64,000 nucleotides of DNA from Dermatophilaceae bacterium Sec6.4 (GCA_039636865.1 CP144172.1:2604001-2668000), one strand, 5' to 3'; numbered from the stretch's first letter, positions 48,382 to 58,219 are shown. Notes: generated from the letters alone by a model not told the origin. A program made the numbers and translations.

Positions 48382-50088
48382 TCAGCCGTTGACGCCGACC
48401 TGGGTCCAGTCGATGGTCTCGAACTGGGTCGGGCCGAAGTTCACGACGCCGTTCTTGACGCCCCAGATGAGCGGGGTGGTCGCCAGCGGGACGATGGCCA
48501 CGTAGGACGCGAGGTCCTTGTCAATGGCAGCGATGTCAGCCAGCCGGGAGGTCGGGTCGAGGTTGGCCAGCGCCTTGTCCCAGAGCGCGCCCTGGTTGGG
48601 GCCGGAGTAGCCGGTGTAGTTGGAGCCGCCCTTTGCCGGGTAGTAGATCGGCTCGGAGCTGGAAACCGGGAGCAGACCACCCTCCCAGGTGAAGGAAACT
48701 GCCTGGTAGTTGCCGTTCTGGATGTAGTCGGTGAAGTACTTCGCCACCGGCACCGTGTTCAGCGTGACCTTGATGCCGACCTGCTTGAGCAGGGTCTGCA
48801 CCAGCTGAGCACGCTGCGCGTTCGTCGCCGTACCGGACGGGATCGTGATCGCGAAGCCGAGCGTCTGACCGCCCTTGGCGAAGTAGCCGTCACTGCCCTT
48901 GGCGTAGCCGGCCTTCTTCAACATGTCCTGAGCCTTGGACACCGAGTACGGGTAGTCGTTGCCGAAGTCGTCGGTGTACCCCTTCTGGCCCGGCATCAGG
49001 ATGAAGTTGCCCTGTGTCTGCGGGGGTACTCCGAGGCCCTTCTGGATCACTTTCGTGAAGGTCTGGCGGTCGATACCGTAGGCAATTGCCTTACGGACGT
49101 CCACGTTGTTGAACGGCGCCTTGCGGATGTTCATCGTGAGGTGGTTCCACTGCAGCCCACCGGACTTCATCAGCTTCGCGTCGGTGCGGCTGGATGCCTG
49201 CTTGACAACGTCGGCATTGGCCTGGGTGTCGGCAACGTCGATTTCCTTGTTGTCGTACGCCTGGCCGACCGAGTTCTGGTCGATGACACGCCAGATGATC
49301 TTCTGCAGCTTGGGCTTACGGCCCCACCACTTCGGGTTGGGGACCTCGGTAACCACCTTTGCGCTGGCGTCCACCTTGCTGATGATGAACGGGCCATTGG
49401 TCGGGTACTGCGTGCTGGCGTACTTGGTGTTGAAGTCCGCCGGCGTTGCCGATGCGATCGACGGCAGTACCGGGTAGACGAAGGCCACCCAGTCGGAGAA
49501 CTTCTTCTTGAATGTCACGGTGTAGTCGTAGGGCGTTGCGCCCTTGGTCACCGCGCTGATGTCCTCCCAACCGGTCGTCGAGGCCGGCTGGAACTTGGTG
49601 TTGGTGCCGTTCATGGCCTTCCAGTTGTTCAGCTCGTCCATGTAGGTGATCGGCTTGCCGTCACTCCACACACCCTTCGGGTTGAGCTTGACCTCGATCT
49701 TCTGCGGGCTCTGGCTGACGATCTTCGCCGAGACGACGTAGTCCGGGTTGACCTGGTAGGTGCCATCCGCGTTGAAGGTGAAACCGCCACCCACCGGGGT
49801 GATCGGGTTCTGGATCGTCTGGGTGTCACCGAGCAGACCGTTGGCCTGGTAGTTGTTGAAGTTGGACGGAAGAGAGGCGACCATTCCGGTCAGGGTGCCG
49901 CCCTCCTTGACCTTGTCGTAGGCGACTTTGGTGTATGCCGACGCCGGCAGGCTGGACGCGGCAGCCGAACTGCCGGACTTGCTGCCCGAGGCACTGGATT
50001 TGGTGGCGCTACTGCCTCCACCGCACGCAGCGAGGGACAGGGCGAGCCCCACCCCCGTGGCGGTCACTACTGTCAACTTGCCCCTCAT
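48382..50088 (-). CDS. Peptide-binding lipoprotein of transporter operon 2
   Basis: A 568-residue family 5 solute-binding protein. The signal peptide ends ALSLAACGGG (lipidated cysteine near residue 21) and is followed by a Ser/Lys/Ala-rich tether. The body shows the usual WSDGKPITYMDELNNWKAM and a late YTGYSGPNQGALWDKAL (core TGYSGPNQGALW). ATG 50088 overlaps the fused ATPase stop (ATGA) and has GAAGGAG upstream; a longer open frame lies in that gene. It is the last gene of operon 2, so it is read after the ATPases. Confidence 0.92.
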   Translation of the reverse strand: MRGKLTVVTATGVGLALSLAACGGGSSATKSSASGSKSGSSAAASSLPASAYTKVAYDKVKEGGTLTGMVASLPSNFNNYQANGLLGDTQTIQNPITPVGGGFTFNADGTYQVNPDYVVSAKIVSQSPQKIEVKLNPKGVWSDGKPITYMDELNNWKAMNGTNTKFQPASTTGWEDISAVTKGATPYDYTVTFKKKFSDWVAFVYPVLPSIASATPADFNTKYASTQYPTNGPFIISKVDASAKVVTEVPNPKWWGRKPKLQKIIWRVIDQNSVGQAYDNKEIDVADTQANADVVKQASSRTDAKLMKSGGLQWNHLTMNIRKAPFNNVDVRKAIAYGIDRQTFTKVIQKGLGVPPQTQGNFILMPGQKGYTDDFGNDYPYSVSKAQDMLKKAGYAKGSDGYFAKGGQTLGFAITIPSGTATNAQRAQLVQTLLKQVGIKVTLNTVPVAKYFTDYIQNGNYQAVSFTWEGGLLPVSSSEPIYYPAKGGSNYTGYSGPNQGALWDKALANLDPTSRLADIAAIDKDLASYVAIVPLATTPLIWGVKNGVVNFGPTQFETIDWTQVGVNG

Positions 50089-52178
50089 GATTTCTCCTTC
50101 TCGGTGATATTGACCCCGGTCACCCGTAGCGGATTTTCTTCCGCCCAATGGCAGGCAACTGAGGAACTGTGGATCGAGCGCAAACTCGGATCCTCCTGGC
50201 GGCAGCGCGCTTGACGCCGCTCGTCCAAAAGCTTGTACAACGGGCAACGTCCATGAAAGTTGCAACCGTCGATCTGTTGTGTGGGACTGGGTAGATCGCC
50301 CTCGAGCAGAACCCGTTCGCGGGTCCGTTCGACCCGCGGATCAGGAATCGGCACGGCAGACATCAACGCCTGGGTGTAGGGATGTTGCGGCGAGGAGAAT
50401 ACGTCGTCGGCACGCCCGTACTCCACGATTCTGCCCAGGTACATCACGGCCACCAGGTCTGCGATCTGCCGCACGACCGCCAGGTCGTGCGCCACGAACA
50501 GGTAGGACAACCCCAGCCTGTCCTTGAGGTCCTGCAACAGGTTGATGACGCCGGCCTGGATCGACACATCGAGCGCGGACACCGGCTCGTCCAGGATGAG
50601 AATCTTCGGGTCGGTCGTCAATGCCCGGGCGATACCGATCCGCTGACGCTGACCGCCGGAGAACTGATGCGGGTAACGACCTGACATCGACGGATCCAGA
50701 CCGACGATCTCCAGCAGCTCGGCGACCTTTGCCGAGCGCTCGGTGCGCGAGACGCCCCGCACGCTGAGGGGTTCGGAGATGATGTCCTCGATCGACAGGC
50801 GGGGGTCGATCGCTGCCATCGGGTCCTGGAACACGACCTGGATGTCACCTCGCAGCTTCAACCGTGCTGAAGAGCTGAGAGTGGACACGTCGACGCCGTT
50901 CAGTTCCACAGTGCCGCTCTGCGGCGTGGCCAACTCCAGAATTTCCAGGATGGTCGTGGACTTCCCGCACCCTGACTCGCCGACCAACCCGAGGACCTGC
51001 TTCTCCTCCAGCTGGAAACTCACCCCGTCGACGGCCTTGACCGACCCGATCGTCTTGCGGAACACCACTCCGGTAGTCAGCGGGAAGTGGCGTTTGAGGT
51101 CCTTGACGGACAGCACCGTCGCGCCCTTCACGGTGGCCTGCGCCTCGGCCGGAACCGGCTCCGGCGGCGGGAAGACCTTGGCGATATCGAGAGCGCCCGA
51201 CTCGAATTCGTCAACTCGGATACAGGCCACCTCACGCGACCTGATCTTGACCAGCTCGGGCTCCTCGACCAGACAGGCGTCGATCACGGCAGGGCAGCGG
51301 GGCGCGAACGGGCACCCCGGCGGCAGGTCCGCCAACGACGGCGGCCGCCCCTCCATGGGCACCAGCCGGGTGTGCCCGGCAGTCTGCATGTTGGGAACCG
51401 AACGCAGCAGGCCCATGGTGTAAGGCATTCGCGGCGCCGTCAGTACATCGTCGACACTTCCGGTTTCGACCAGTCGACCGGCGTACATCACCGCGACCCG
51501 ATCCACATTGCCGGCAACGACGCCCAGGTCGTGGGTGATCAGCACTACTGCGGCGCCGGTCAGATCCTTGGCCTTCTGCAGTACCTCCAGGATCTGCGCC
51601 TGGATCGTCACGTCCAGAGCGGTGGTCGGCTCGTCGGCGATGATCAGGTCAGGGTCGTTGGCAATCGCCATGGCGATCATGACGCGTTGCCGCATACCGC
51701 CGGAGAACTCGTGCGGGAATGCCTTGATACGACGCTCTGGAGCCGGGATCCCGACGGTGGTCAGCAGTTCGATCGCTCGACTCTCCGCAGCACCCTTGGA
51801 AAGCCCAGAATCATGTAGTCGCAGCGCCTCACTGATCTGGGCACCGACGCTGTAGACCGGAGTCAAGGCGGACAACGGGTCCTGGAAGATCATGGCGATC
51901 TCTTTACCGCGAAGCTTCGACAACTCCCGGTCGGAGCGGCTCAGTAGTGATTCGCCGCGGTACCGGATATCCCCGGTGATCCGGGCGGTGCTTGGCAGCA
52001 GCCCCATGACCGCCATCGAGGAGACGGACTTGCCCGAGCCCGACTCTCCGACGATGCCGAGGAACTCACCCCGGTTGACCTGGTAGGAAATGCCGCGAAC
52101 AGCCCGCACAGTGGGTGCGCCGCGTTGGACGAACTCGACCGACAGGTCGTCGACCTCCAGCAGTGGCGTATCAGTCAT
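50085..52178 (-). CDS. Fused double-ATPase of a peptide ABC transporter (DppD-DppF type)
   Basis: A 697-residue protein with two complete ABC ATPase halves. The first has Walker A GIVGESGSGKSVSS, signature FSGGMRQRVMIAM and Walker B LIIADEPTTALDVTIQ. The second has GLVGESGCGKSTT, FSGGQRQRIGIARAL and LILDEPVSALDVSIQ. Each half carries an oligopeptide-type C-terminal cysteine motif (CPFAPRCPAVIDAC; CNFHGRCPLYKLLDERRQARC, given in part). Operon 1 keeps the same two ATPases as separate genes. The start overlaps the permease gene by eight bases. Confidence 0.93.
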   Translation of the reverse strand: MTDTPLLEVDDLSVEFVQRGAPTVRAVRGISYQVNRGEFLGIVGESGSGKSVSSMAVMGLLPSTARITGDIRYRGESLLSRSDRELSKLRGKEIAMIFQDPLSALTPVYSVGAQISEALRLHDSGLSKGAAESRAIELLTTVGIPAPERRIKAFPHEFSGGMRQRVMIAMAIANDPDLIIADEPTTALDVTIQAQILEVLQKAKDLTGAAVVLITHDLGVVAGNVDRVAVMYAGRLVETGSVDDVLTAPRMPYTMGLLRSVPNMQTAGHTRLVPMEGRPPSLADLPPGCPFAPRCPAVIDACLVEEPELVKIRSREVACIRVDEFESGALDIAKVFPPPEPVPAEAQATVKGATVLSVKDLKRHFPLTTGVVFRKTIGSVKAVDGVSFQLEEKQVLGLVGESGCGKSTTILEILELATPQSGTVELNGVDVSTLSSSARLKLRGDIQVVFQDPMAAIDPRLSIEDIISEPLSVRGVSRTERSAKVAELLEIVGLDPSMSGRYPHQFSGGQRQRIGIARALTTDPKILILDEPVSALDVSIQAGVINLLQDLKDRLGLSYLFVAHDLAVVRQIADLVAVMYLGRIVEYGRADDVFSSPQHPYTQALMSAVPIPDPRVERTRERVLLEGDLPSPTQQIDGCNFHGRCPLYKLLDERRQARCRQEDPSLRSIHSSSVACHWAEENPLRVTGVNITEKEKS

Positions 52179-53106
52179 TGGTGACTCCTGAAGTCGGGTC
52201 GACAGCGTCGCGCAGGGCATCGCCGACCAGGCCGACGGCGAAGAGCAGCAGCACCAGAGCGGCGGACGGGAAGAGGAACAGCCAGCTCTGCGTCGTCGCT
52301 CCCGGGGTACCGGCGGCGATCAACGTGCCCAGTGAAATCTGCGGAGCCTGCACGCCGTACCCGAAGTAGGACAGCGCGGTCTCGGTGCTGATGGCGTAGA
52401 CCACTCCGAGCGTTGCGTCGATGATCAGCAACGACGCGACATTCGGAATGATGTGTCGGAAGACAATCTTCGGCGTGGAGACACCCATGAAACGGGCCGC
52501 CTTGACGAAGTCTCGATCTTTGAGCGACCGCGTCGAGGAACGGATCACCTGAGCCAGGATCATCCAACCGAATGCCGGAATGAACAGCACGAGGGATACC
52601 CACGAAAGGCTCTTCAACGCCGGGCTGATCAGCAACAGGATGAAGAAGGACGGCAGTACCAGCATCAGGTCGATGAACCACGACACGATCGAGTCGAAGA
52701 CGCCACCGATGTACCCGGTGAAGGATCCCACGATCGCGGCGATGACGGTGCCCAGTGGCCCACCCACCAGGCCGACGACCAGGGAGATACGAAGTCCCAG
52801 TGCCGTGTCGACATACAGGTCGTGGCCGATGCCGTCGGTGCCGAACCAGTGGTCGGAGCTGGGAGCAGTGCCGCTGTTGAGCAGGTCGGTACTACCGGCT
52901 CCCCAGTGCGTGGTGGCCGGCCCGAAGATCGCCCACGCGATGATCAGCACAACCGTGATGGCACCGATCCAGAACCGGGTCGTGGACCGCAACTCCAGCC
53001 ACACGAGCTTGCCTCGGCTCGCCTGACCCTTCTTCGCCGCTTTGGAGTTGAAAGGCGCCGAGTCCGGCTCGGGCTCTTCAAGTACCTGCTGGTTTTCAAA
53101 TGCCAT
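52171..53106 (-). CDS. Peptide ABC transporter permease (DppC/OppC type)
   Basis: A 311-residue permease with a charged cytoplasmic N-terminus (1-40), one helix, an outside loop with NSGTAPSSDHWFGTDGIGHD (core DHWFGTDGIGHD), then five helices and the EAA loop KDRDFVKAARFMGVSTPKIV. ATG 53106 overlaps the partner permease by one base (TGATG). Confidence 0.93.
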   Translation of the reverse strand: MAFENQQVLEEPEPDSAPFNSKAAKKGQASRGKLVWLELRSTTRFWIGAITVVLIIAWAIFGPATTHWGAGSTDLLNSGTAPSSDHWFGTDGIGHDLYVDTALGLRISLVVGLVGGPLGTVIAAIVGSFTGYIGGVFDSIVSWFIDLMLVLPSFFILLLISPALKSLSWVSLVLFIPAFGWMILAQVIRSSTRSLKDRDFVKAARFMGVSTPKIVFRHIIPNVASLLIIDATLGVVYAISTETALSYFGYGVQAPQISLGTLIAAGTPGATTQSWLFLFPSAALVLLLFAVGLVGDALRDAVDPTSGVTND

Positions 53107-54086
53107 CAGATTCTCACTCTCGGGTCGAGTGCGGCATAGAGGATCTGCGAAAGGGTCGAACTGATCAAGATCAGGATCGCCACATACAGGATGGAACCGG
53201 TCGTTGCGTTGATGTCGTTCTGGGTAACGGAGTTGAGCGCCAGCTCCCCCATTCCGTGCCAGCTGAAGATGGTCTCCAGAAAGACCGACCCGGTCACGAG
53301 CAGACCGAAGCTGTAGGCGAAGAACGTCGACATCGGAATGAGAGCGACCCGCACACCGTGTCGGATCATCGCCGACCCTCGCGTGCGGCCCTTCGAGCGG
53401 GCGGTTCGGATGTAGTCGGCACTGAGGACGTCGAGCATCGCGTTGCGCTGATACCGGGAGTAGGACGCGGCGCTGGTGGCGGTCAGGGCAATTGTCGGCA
53501 GGACGATGTGACTCAGTCGGTCGAGTAGAACGGACCAGAAACCACTGGTACCAGGCGTGTACTGCCCGGTGAAGTTGATGAAGTTGATGCCGATGGCTTC
53601 GTTGAACTTCGTCGCGATGATCATCAGGAGGACCCCGATGACGTATACCGGGATCGACAGGACGAGGAAGGAAAGGTAGGTCACGGCCTGGTCGCTGGCC
53701 CGGTACTGCCGCACAGCGCCCCAGACGCCCAGGACCACTCCGAGGATCGCGCCGAGGATCGCGCCGATCAGCAGCAGCTGCAGGCTGACGCCGGAGCGCA
53801 CGATCATGTCGTGGACCACGGGCTGCCCGTTGATCTCTTTGCCCAGGTTCCCGTGCAGGACCAGCTGGGTGAACCAGTGCCAGGTCCGTTCCAGAACCGG
53901 CGTATTGGGATTGGTGCCGTACTGATCGAGCGTGCGGGCGATCACCTCGTTGCTGGGTCGAGGGTTGCGACCGAGAAAACGCGCTGCGGGGTTCTCGAAG
54001 ATGCTGGCCAGGATGTAGCTGAAAGTAGTGGCCAACAACGTAAGGATCACGTAGTTGATAAAACGTCGCAGCAGGAAAAGACTCAT
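53106..54086 (-). CDS. Peptide ABC transporter permease (DppB/OppB type), first permease of operon 2
   Basis: A 326-residue permease with six helices, the conserved outside loop ENPAARFLGRNPRPSNEV and the EAA loop VLSADYIRTARSKGRTRGSAM. ATG 54086 (MSLFLLRRF) has a GGGGGTGAG site; an in-frame TTG at 54092 is the alternative. The ATG overlaps the stop of a possible 19-codon upstream frame. Confidence 0.92.
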   Translation of the reverse strand: MSLFLLRRFINYVILTLLATTFSYILASIFENPAARFLGRNPRPSNEVIARTLDQYGTNPNTPVLERTWHWFTQLVLHGNLGKEINGQPVVHDMIVRSGVSLQLLLIGAILGAILGVVLGVWGAVRQYRASDQAVTYLSFLVLSIPVYVIGVLLMIIATKFNEAIGINFINFTGQYTPGTSGFWSVLLDRLSHIVLPTIALTATSAASYSRYQRNAMLDVLSADYIRTARSKGRTRGSAMIRHGVRVALIPMSTFFAYSFGLLVTGSVFLETIFSWHGMGELALNSVTQNDINATTGSILYVAILILISSTLSQILYAALDPRVRI

Positions 54087-54142
54087 GCCCAACTCACCCC
54101 CTCAGGCCCTTGAGCAGCGGGCAGGAAATCCGTGGATCGCAC
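54083..54142 (-). CDS. Possible 19-residue leader peptide coupled to dppB
   Basis: GTG 54142 lies ten bases after an AAGGAG site and opens a 19-codon frame (ending PEGVSWA) whose TGA overlaps the operon 2 permease ATG in an ATGA junction. That arrangement would couple translation. The frame has no recognisable domain and could be chance. Confidence 0.35.
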   Translation of the reverse strand: MRSTDFLPAAQGPEGVSWA

Positions 54143-54216
54143 GAGGTGTGCGCTCCTTTCGATAGGCGGCAGTGGTCCGCGGTCGCAGAAACTACGTGCA
54201 CTAGCTGGTAATTGGC

Positions 54217-54882
54217 TCACAACCACCACGCTGCGATTGATACGAGCACGGCAATGCCGGCAGGCAGCAGGGTGCTCGTGTTCCACACCGACGTGACGGT
54301 GCTGCCTGATCCGTTATCGGCCACTCTGTCCATCCGCTCCTCGATGGTCCGCTGCGCCAGGGCACTGCCTGGTTGCAGCGAACCGGTCGACGTGCGCGTG
54401 CTCTGGCGGGCGGCACCCGGATGGGTTGCGGCGTACACCTCGCCTCGGCTGGGGTTCCAGGCCCTGTTGCCCGGAGCATTCCAGGACCGGAATGCCCGCT
54501 CGCCGCCATCGAACGACGCGATGACCTCGACCAGTCCCCGAGTACGTACATAACGCACGGCGCCGTAGGGGATGACATGTGTCCGCCACACGTTGCAGAC
54601 GACGACCGCGTCACGTAGTACACCCAGATGCGGCCGCACGAGGATCATCCAGGTCAGCAGTGACACAGCACCGAGAACCAGCAGGATCTTGAGCGCCAAA
54701 CCCAGCGGCTCCTGCAGTACGGCCAGCACGGCACACAGCGCGCAGAACGCCCACACAGATCCCCCGTACACCCACGCGGACATACTGCGGAAAATCTGCT
54801 GATCCGAATCGTCGACGTCGCGGTTCGTACCGGTCGAACCCATACGCGACATCGAGTCGATACGTTGACGCGCGATGTTCAC
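54217..54882 (-). CDS. PH-like domain membrane protein
   Basis: A 221-residue protein with two helices near residues 35-80, a bacterial PH-like beta domain after them (VVVCNVWRTHVIPYGAVRYVRTR, core WRTHVIPYGAVRYV), a linker, and a C-terminal helix ending IAAWWL. Such membrane PH-like proteins are common and uncharacterised. GTG 54882 is chosen for the GGAGAGG site seven bases upstream; ATG 54852 is possible. It stands alone between rarA and the transporter block. The 146 bases toward rarA hold presumed promoter sequence and a weak CGGT/ACCG hairpin. Confidence 0.75.
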   Translation of the reverse strand: MNIARQRIDSMSRMGSTGTNRDVDDSDQQIFRSMSAWVYGGSVWAFCALCAVLAVLQEPLGLALKILLVLGAVSLLTWMILVRPHLGVLRDAVVVCNVWRTHVIPYGAVRYVRTRGLVEVIASFDGGERAFRSWNAPGNRAWNPSRGEVYAATHPGAARQSTRTSTGSLQPGSALAQRTIEERMDRVADNGSGSTVTSVWNTSTLLPAGIAVLVSIAAWWL

Positions 54883-55028
54883 GAGCAAGCCTCTCCAGCA
54901 ACATTCGACATGGGTGGTGTCGACCACTACGCAAGGGCGGCCGGCGTGGTGGTGGGTCGCTCCCCATTAGGGAACATGCCACACGGGAAGCGAATACGGA
55001 AGGATGTGAGCCGACGGTGACCAAACCG

Positions 55029-56387
55029 TTACGGTCGCTGTCGAGCCCCTCGGATAATGCTTTTCAACGACGCCCAGCGCTCTGTCAGGCTGGCTTCCCA
55101 GCCTCGCCCGCTGGGACGGTAGTAGTCAGCCTTCTCCACCAGATCGTCAGGCAGGAACTGCTGCGGGCCAACACCGTTGGGCTCGTCGTGGCTGTACCGG
55201 TACCCCGCACCGTGTCCGAGGTCAGCGGCCCCCGGGTAGCCGCTACCCCGCAAGTGCGCCGGGACCGCGCCTCCGAGGCCGGCGCGCACATCCGAGATCG
55301 CTGCATTGACCGCTGAGTAGGACGCGTTCGATTTCGGTGCGATCGCGTTGTGGACCACCGCCTGCGCCAGGATGATGCGTGCCTCCGGCATGCCGATCTG
55401 GGCCACCGCGTGCATTGCCGCAACCGCAGTCTGCAATGCCGTCGGATCGGCCATCCCGACGTCCTCACTCGCTGCGATGACGACCCGGCGTGCAATGAAA
55501 CGCGGATCCTCCCCCGCTTCCAACATGCGCGCCAGGTAGTGCAGTGCGGCATCGACGTCGCTGCCACGCATCGACTTGATCAACGCACTCGCAACGTCAT
55601 AGTGCTGGTCGCCTGTGCGGTCGTACCGCACGGCCGCCCGGTCCATTGCCTGCTCGACGTCGACTAGTTCGATCTGATCGCAGGAGCGATCGGCGGCCAC
55701 ACCCGCCCCCGCCTCGAGCGCTGTCAGCGCCCGGCGACCATCGCCACCAGCCATCCGTACGAGATGGTCGCGGGCATCGTCGTGCAGGTCGAACACCCCC
55801 CCGAGACCGCGATCGTCACGCATCGCGTCGGCCAGCAGACGTGCCACGTCCTCGTCGGACAGCGAGGTGAGACGTACGAGCACCGACCGCGACAGCAGGG
55901 GAGCGATCACACTGAATGAGGGGTTCTCCGTCGTCGCGGCCACCAGCACGATCAACCGGTTCTCCACCCCCGGCAGCAGCGCATCCTGCTGCGCCTTGCT
56001 GAATCGGTGGATCTCATCCAGGAACAGAACGGTCTGGCGCCCGTAGAGATCCCGCTCCCTCGCGGCCTGGTCCATCACCGCACGAACGTCCTTGACGCCC
56101 GCGTTGATCGCCGACATCTCCACAAATGTCCGGCCCGCAGCGTCCGCGACCAGGTGCGCCAGAGTCGTCTTTCCGGTGCCGGGCGGACCCCACAGAATCG
56201 CCGACATGGCACCGGCCGCACCGCTGGCACCCTCGATCAACCGACGCAGCGGGCTGCCCTGCCGTAGAACGTCGTCCTGGCCTCGAACCTCGCTCAGGTC
56301 CCGTGGGCGCATCCGCACCGCCAGCGGGGGTTGGATCGCGGGATTACCCCCCGGCGTCCGCCCGGGATCGGAAAACAGATCAGCCAT
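55029..56387 (-). CDS. rarA: Replication-associated recombination ATPase RarA (MgsA)
   Basis: RarA is an AAA+ protein acting at stalled forks. The 452-residue protein shows Walker [14 protein letters not shown], Walker [11 protein letters not shown], the ATTENPSF sensor segment, sensor-2 [11 protein letters not shown], and the C-terminal oligomerisation domain. The usual actinobacterial neighbour aspS is 2.4 kb away and alaS is 13 kb away, beyond the peptide transporter block. Confidence 0.96.
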   Translation of the reverse strand: MADLFSDPGRTPGGNPAIQPPLAVRMRPRDLSEVRGQDDVLRQGSPLRRLIEGASGAAGAMSAILWGPPGTGKTTLAHLVADAAGRTFVEMSAINAGVKDVRAVMDQAARERDLYGRQTVLFLDEIHRFSKAQQDALLPGVENRLIVLVAATTENPSFSVIAPLLSRSVLVRLTSLSDEDVARLLADAMRDDRGLGGVFDLHDDARDHLVRMAGGDGRRALTALEAGAGVAADRSCDQIELVDVEQAMDRAAVRYDRTGDQHYDVASALIKSMRGSDVDAALHYLARMLEAGEDPRFIARRVVIAASEDVGMADPTALQTAVAAMHAVAQIGMPEARIILAQAVVHNAIAPKSNASYSAVNAAISDVRAGLGGAVPAHLRGSGYPGAADLGHGAGYRYSHDEPNGVGPQQFLPDDLVEKADYYRPSGRGWEASLTERWASLKSIIRGARQRP

Positions 56388-56449
56388 GCGCTGAACCGTA
56401 TCCGGGACCGGTGACCGGTGATCGCGCTCGCGTCGTCGATGATGTCCCG

Positions 56450-57295
56450 ATGAGTGAGTTCGACGATGCGCTACGGATGGATGACGCCGACCCGACCGGC
56501 ACCTGCAGCGGGGTGCTGAGTGACGACTGGAAGATCGGCGAAGCCGTGAACGGCGGATTGTTGATGGCCCTGGCCGCGAAGGCCGCCGCGACCGCGTCAG
56601 GGGGTACTGCGTCAGGGCCTGCTGCGGGTCATCGTGACCCGCTCAGCTTCAGCGCGGTGTTCCTGTCGCCCGGTACCGCCGGTCCCGTGCACCTCTCACC
56701 GAAGGTACTGCGCACCGGGCGTTCGATGAGCAGTGCCGAAGTCGTGGTTACCCAATCGGGCAGTGACGGGGCCGTGGAAAGGTTCCGGGCACTGGTCACC
56801 CTCGGGGATCTGGACCGGCACGCTGCCGCCCCGTTGGTCACCACGCAGCCGCCGGCGATGCCGGTGCCCGAAGCATGCGTGAGCACCGACGACGCTCCAT
56901 CCAGCATGAGCAGTACGGGCTTCCTGCAACGGCTGGACCTACGTCTGGACCCGGTTTGCGCCGGGTGGGCGGTCGGGGCACCGAGCGGGCAGGGTGAGAT
57001 GCGCGGTTGGCTGCGATTCGCAGATGGGCGGGAGCCGGATCCGTTGTCCCTACTCCTGGCCCTGGACGCCTTCCCACCGGTGGTCTTCGATCTGGGGTCG
57101 ACCGGCTGGGCGCCCACGGTCGAGTTCACCGGGTATGTGCGGGCGCGCCCGGCGCCGGGGTGGCTGCAGGTGCGCACCCATACCCACCACGTGGCCGGCG
57201 GCTTGTTCAACGAAGACTGCGAGATCTGGGACAGTACCGGCACACTGGTCGCTCAATCCCGCCAACTCGGCTCGGCGCGATTCCCGACGCCATGA
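56450..57295 (+). CDS. Double-hotdog thioesterase-like protein
   Basis: A 281-residue protein resembling acyl-CoA thioesterase-type proteins with two hotdog folds. Supporting segments are [26 protein letters not shown] and [19 protein letters not shown] in the first half, and [24 protein letters not shown] sequence (core [10 protein letters not shown]) in the second, with a late [18 protein letters not shown]. The substrate is unknown. ATG 56450 is used; an in-frame GTG at 56411 lies six bases after a TATCCG box and could be a leaderless start. It diverges from rarA. Confidence 0.7.
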   Translation: MSEFDDALRMDDADPTGTCSGVLSDDWKIGEAVNGGLLMALAAKAAATASGGTASGPAAGHRDPLSFSAVFLSPGTAGPVHLSPKVLRTGRSMSSAEVVVTQSGSDGAVERFRALVTLGDLDRHAAAPLVTTQPPAMPVPEACVSTDDAPSSMSSTGFLQRLDLRLDPVCAGWAVGAPSGQGEMRGWLRFADGREPDPLSLLLALDAFPPVVFDLGSTGWAPTVEFTGYVRARPAPGWLQVRTHTHHVAGGLFNEDCEIWDSTGTLVAQSRQLGSARFPTP

Positions 57296-57305
57296 GGATC
57301 TTCCC

Positions 57306-58103
57306 TTGCTGATCGACGAGGACCCGTTCGTCATCGGTGATCTGCCCCCAGGAGCGTTGGCTGCTGCCTGGCGGCACGGCGAGGCGGTGGCGGTGCACCG
57401 GATACCCCCGATGAGACGGGGCCTGTCGATGCTGTTGTTGGGGCCGCCGGCGGACCTGGCGCCACTGATCGCCGCCCTGGTGGGCACCGATGCAATGATG
57501 GGCGTACGCGGCGTAACGATCGAACGTCACAATTTCGAGCCGGTTGCCGCTGAGCTGAGGCGTGCGGGAGCTGTTCTGCACGAGGGTCACGACTGGGACT
57601 GGATGTGGACCTCGACGCCGCCGCCCGCGCCCAACAGTCACCACGACACCCGCAACAACGACACCCGCAACCGGATTCACGAGCTGGACGACACGCTTGA
57701 TGCAGCGCAGATCCGGCGCTTCTACGCCGCGGCGAACCCGGACGCCGAGTCGCAGCCCGGGGAAGGGGTGGCGCAGTTGTGGCTGGGCATCCGCGACCGG
57801 TCCGGTCTGATCGCTGTCGGCGCTCTGCACGCAACACCCGCCGGGTATCCGCACCTGACGGGGATAGCGGTCGACCCAGCCGCGCGTGGTCGCGGGCTCG
57901 GCGTTGCCCTGTCGGCCGAACTGACCCGCCGCGCCCTCGGACAACCACAACCGGTCGGGCGACCGATGAGCACGTTGGGTATGTACGCCGAGAACGATGC
58001 TGCCCGAGCGGTGTACACCCGGCTGGGTTACCGGGTCGGCCGCGCGTGGGCCTCACGGCCCATCACCTCACCCGGCGTCTCGCACGCGGTTAGCTCTGGT
58101 TAG
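57306..58103 (+). CDS. GNAT-family N-acetyltransferase
   Basis: A protein of about 265 residues with a C-terminal GNAT domain: HLTGIAVDPAARGRGLGVAL is the acetyl-CoA loop (core DPAARGRGLGVAL), followed by LGMYAENDAARAVYTRLGYRVG. The N-terminal 110 residues are less conserved, and a hydrophilic segment repeats NDTRN. No ATG or GTG gives a good start; TTG 57306 has GAGGAT upstream and falls just after the thioesterase stop. ATG 57411 is a shorter alternative. The substrate is unknown. Confidence 0.75.
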   Translation: MLIDEDPFVIGDLPPGALAAAWRHGEAVAVHRIPPMRRGLSMLLLGPPADLAPLIAALVGTDAMMGVRGVTIERHNFEPVAAELRRAGAVLHEGHDWDWMWTSTPPPAPNSHHDTRNNDTRNRIHELDDTLDAAQIRRFYAAANPDAESQPGEGVAQLWLGIRDRSGLIAVGALHATPAGYPHLTGIAVDPAARGRGLGVALSAELTRRALGQPQPVGRPMSTLGMYAENDAARAVYTRLGYRVGRAWASRPITSPGVSHAVSSG

Positions 58104-58207
58104 CTCACCATCTGAGGCGGGCGGGGAAATCGTCATCGCCCGTGCGGGGATACCCGTCGCGCGGCTCGTGGTGGAGCACGTAGCGACCGCGCGTTCGTTC
58201 GGGCAAC

Positions 58208-58213
58208 TATTTT
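58208..58213 (+). promoter_or_regulatory. Probable -10 box of the second GNAT gene, leaderless
   Basis: TATTTT ends six bases before GTG 58220 with no Shine-Dalgarno, so transcription would start at the initiation codon. No good -35 seen. Confidence 0.45.
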
Positions 58214-58219
58214 GGGACG

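Noticed and set aside
47986..50214. Long plus-strand open frame opposite the operon 2 binding protein
   Set aside because: Third-position GC of the true minus-strand gene creates it; no domain, no start signal, and it crosses the terminator hairpin.
41853..54086. Genomic island or prophage boundary around the peptide transporters
   Set aside because: No integrase, tRNA, direct repeat or insertion sequence was seen at either edge; the block is reported as a possible insertion by gene order only.
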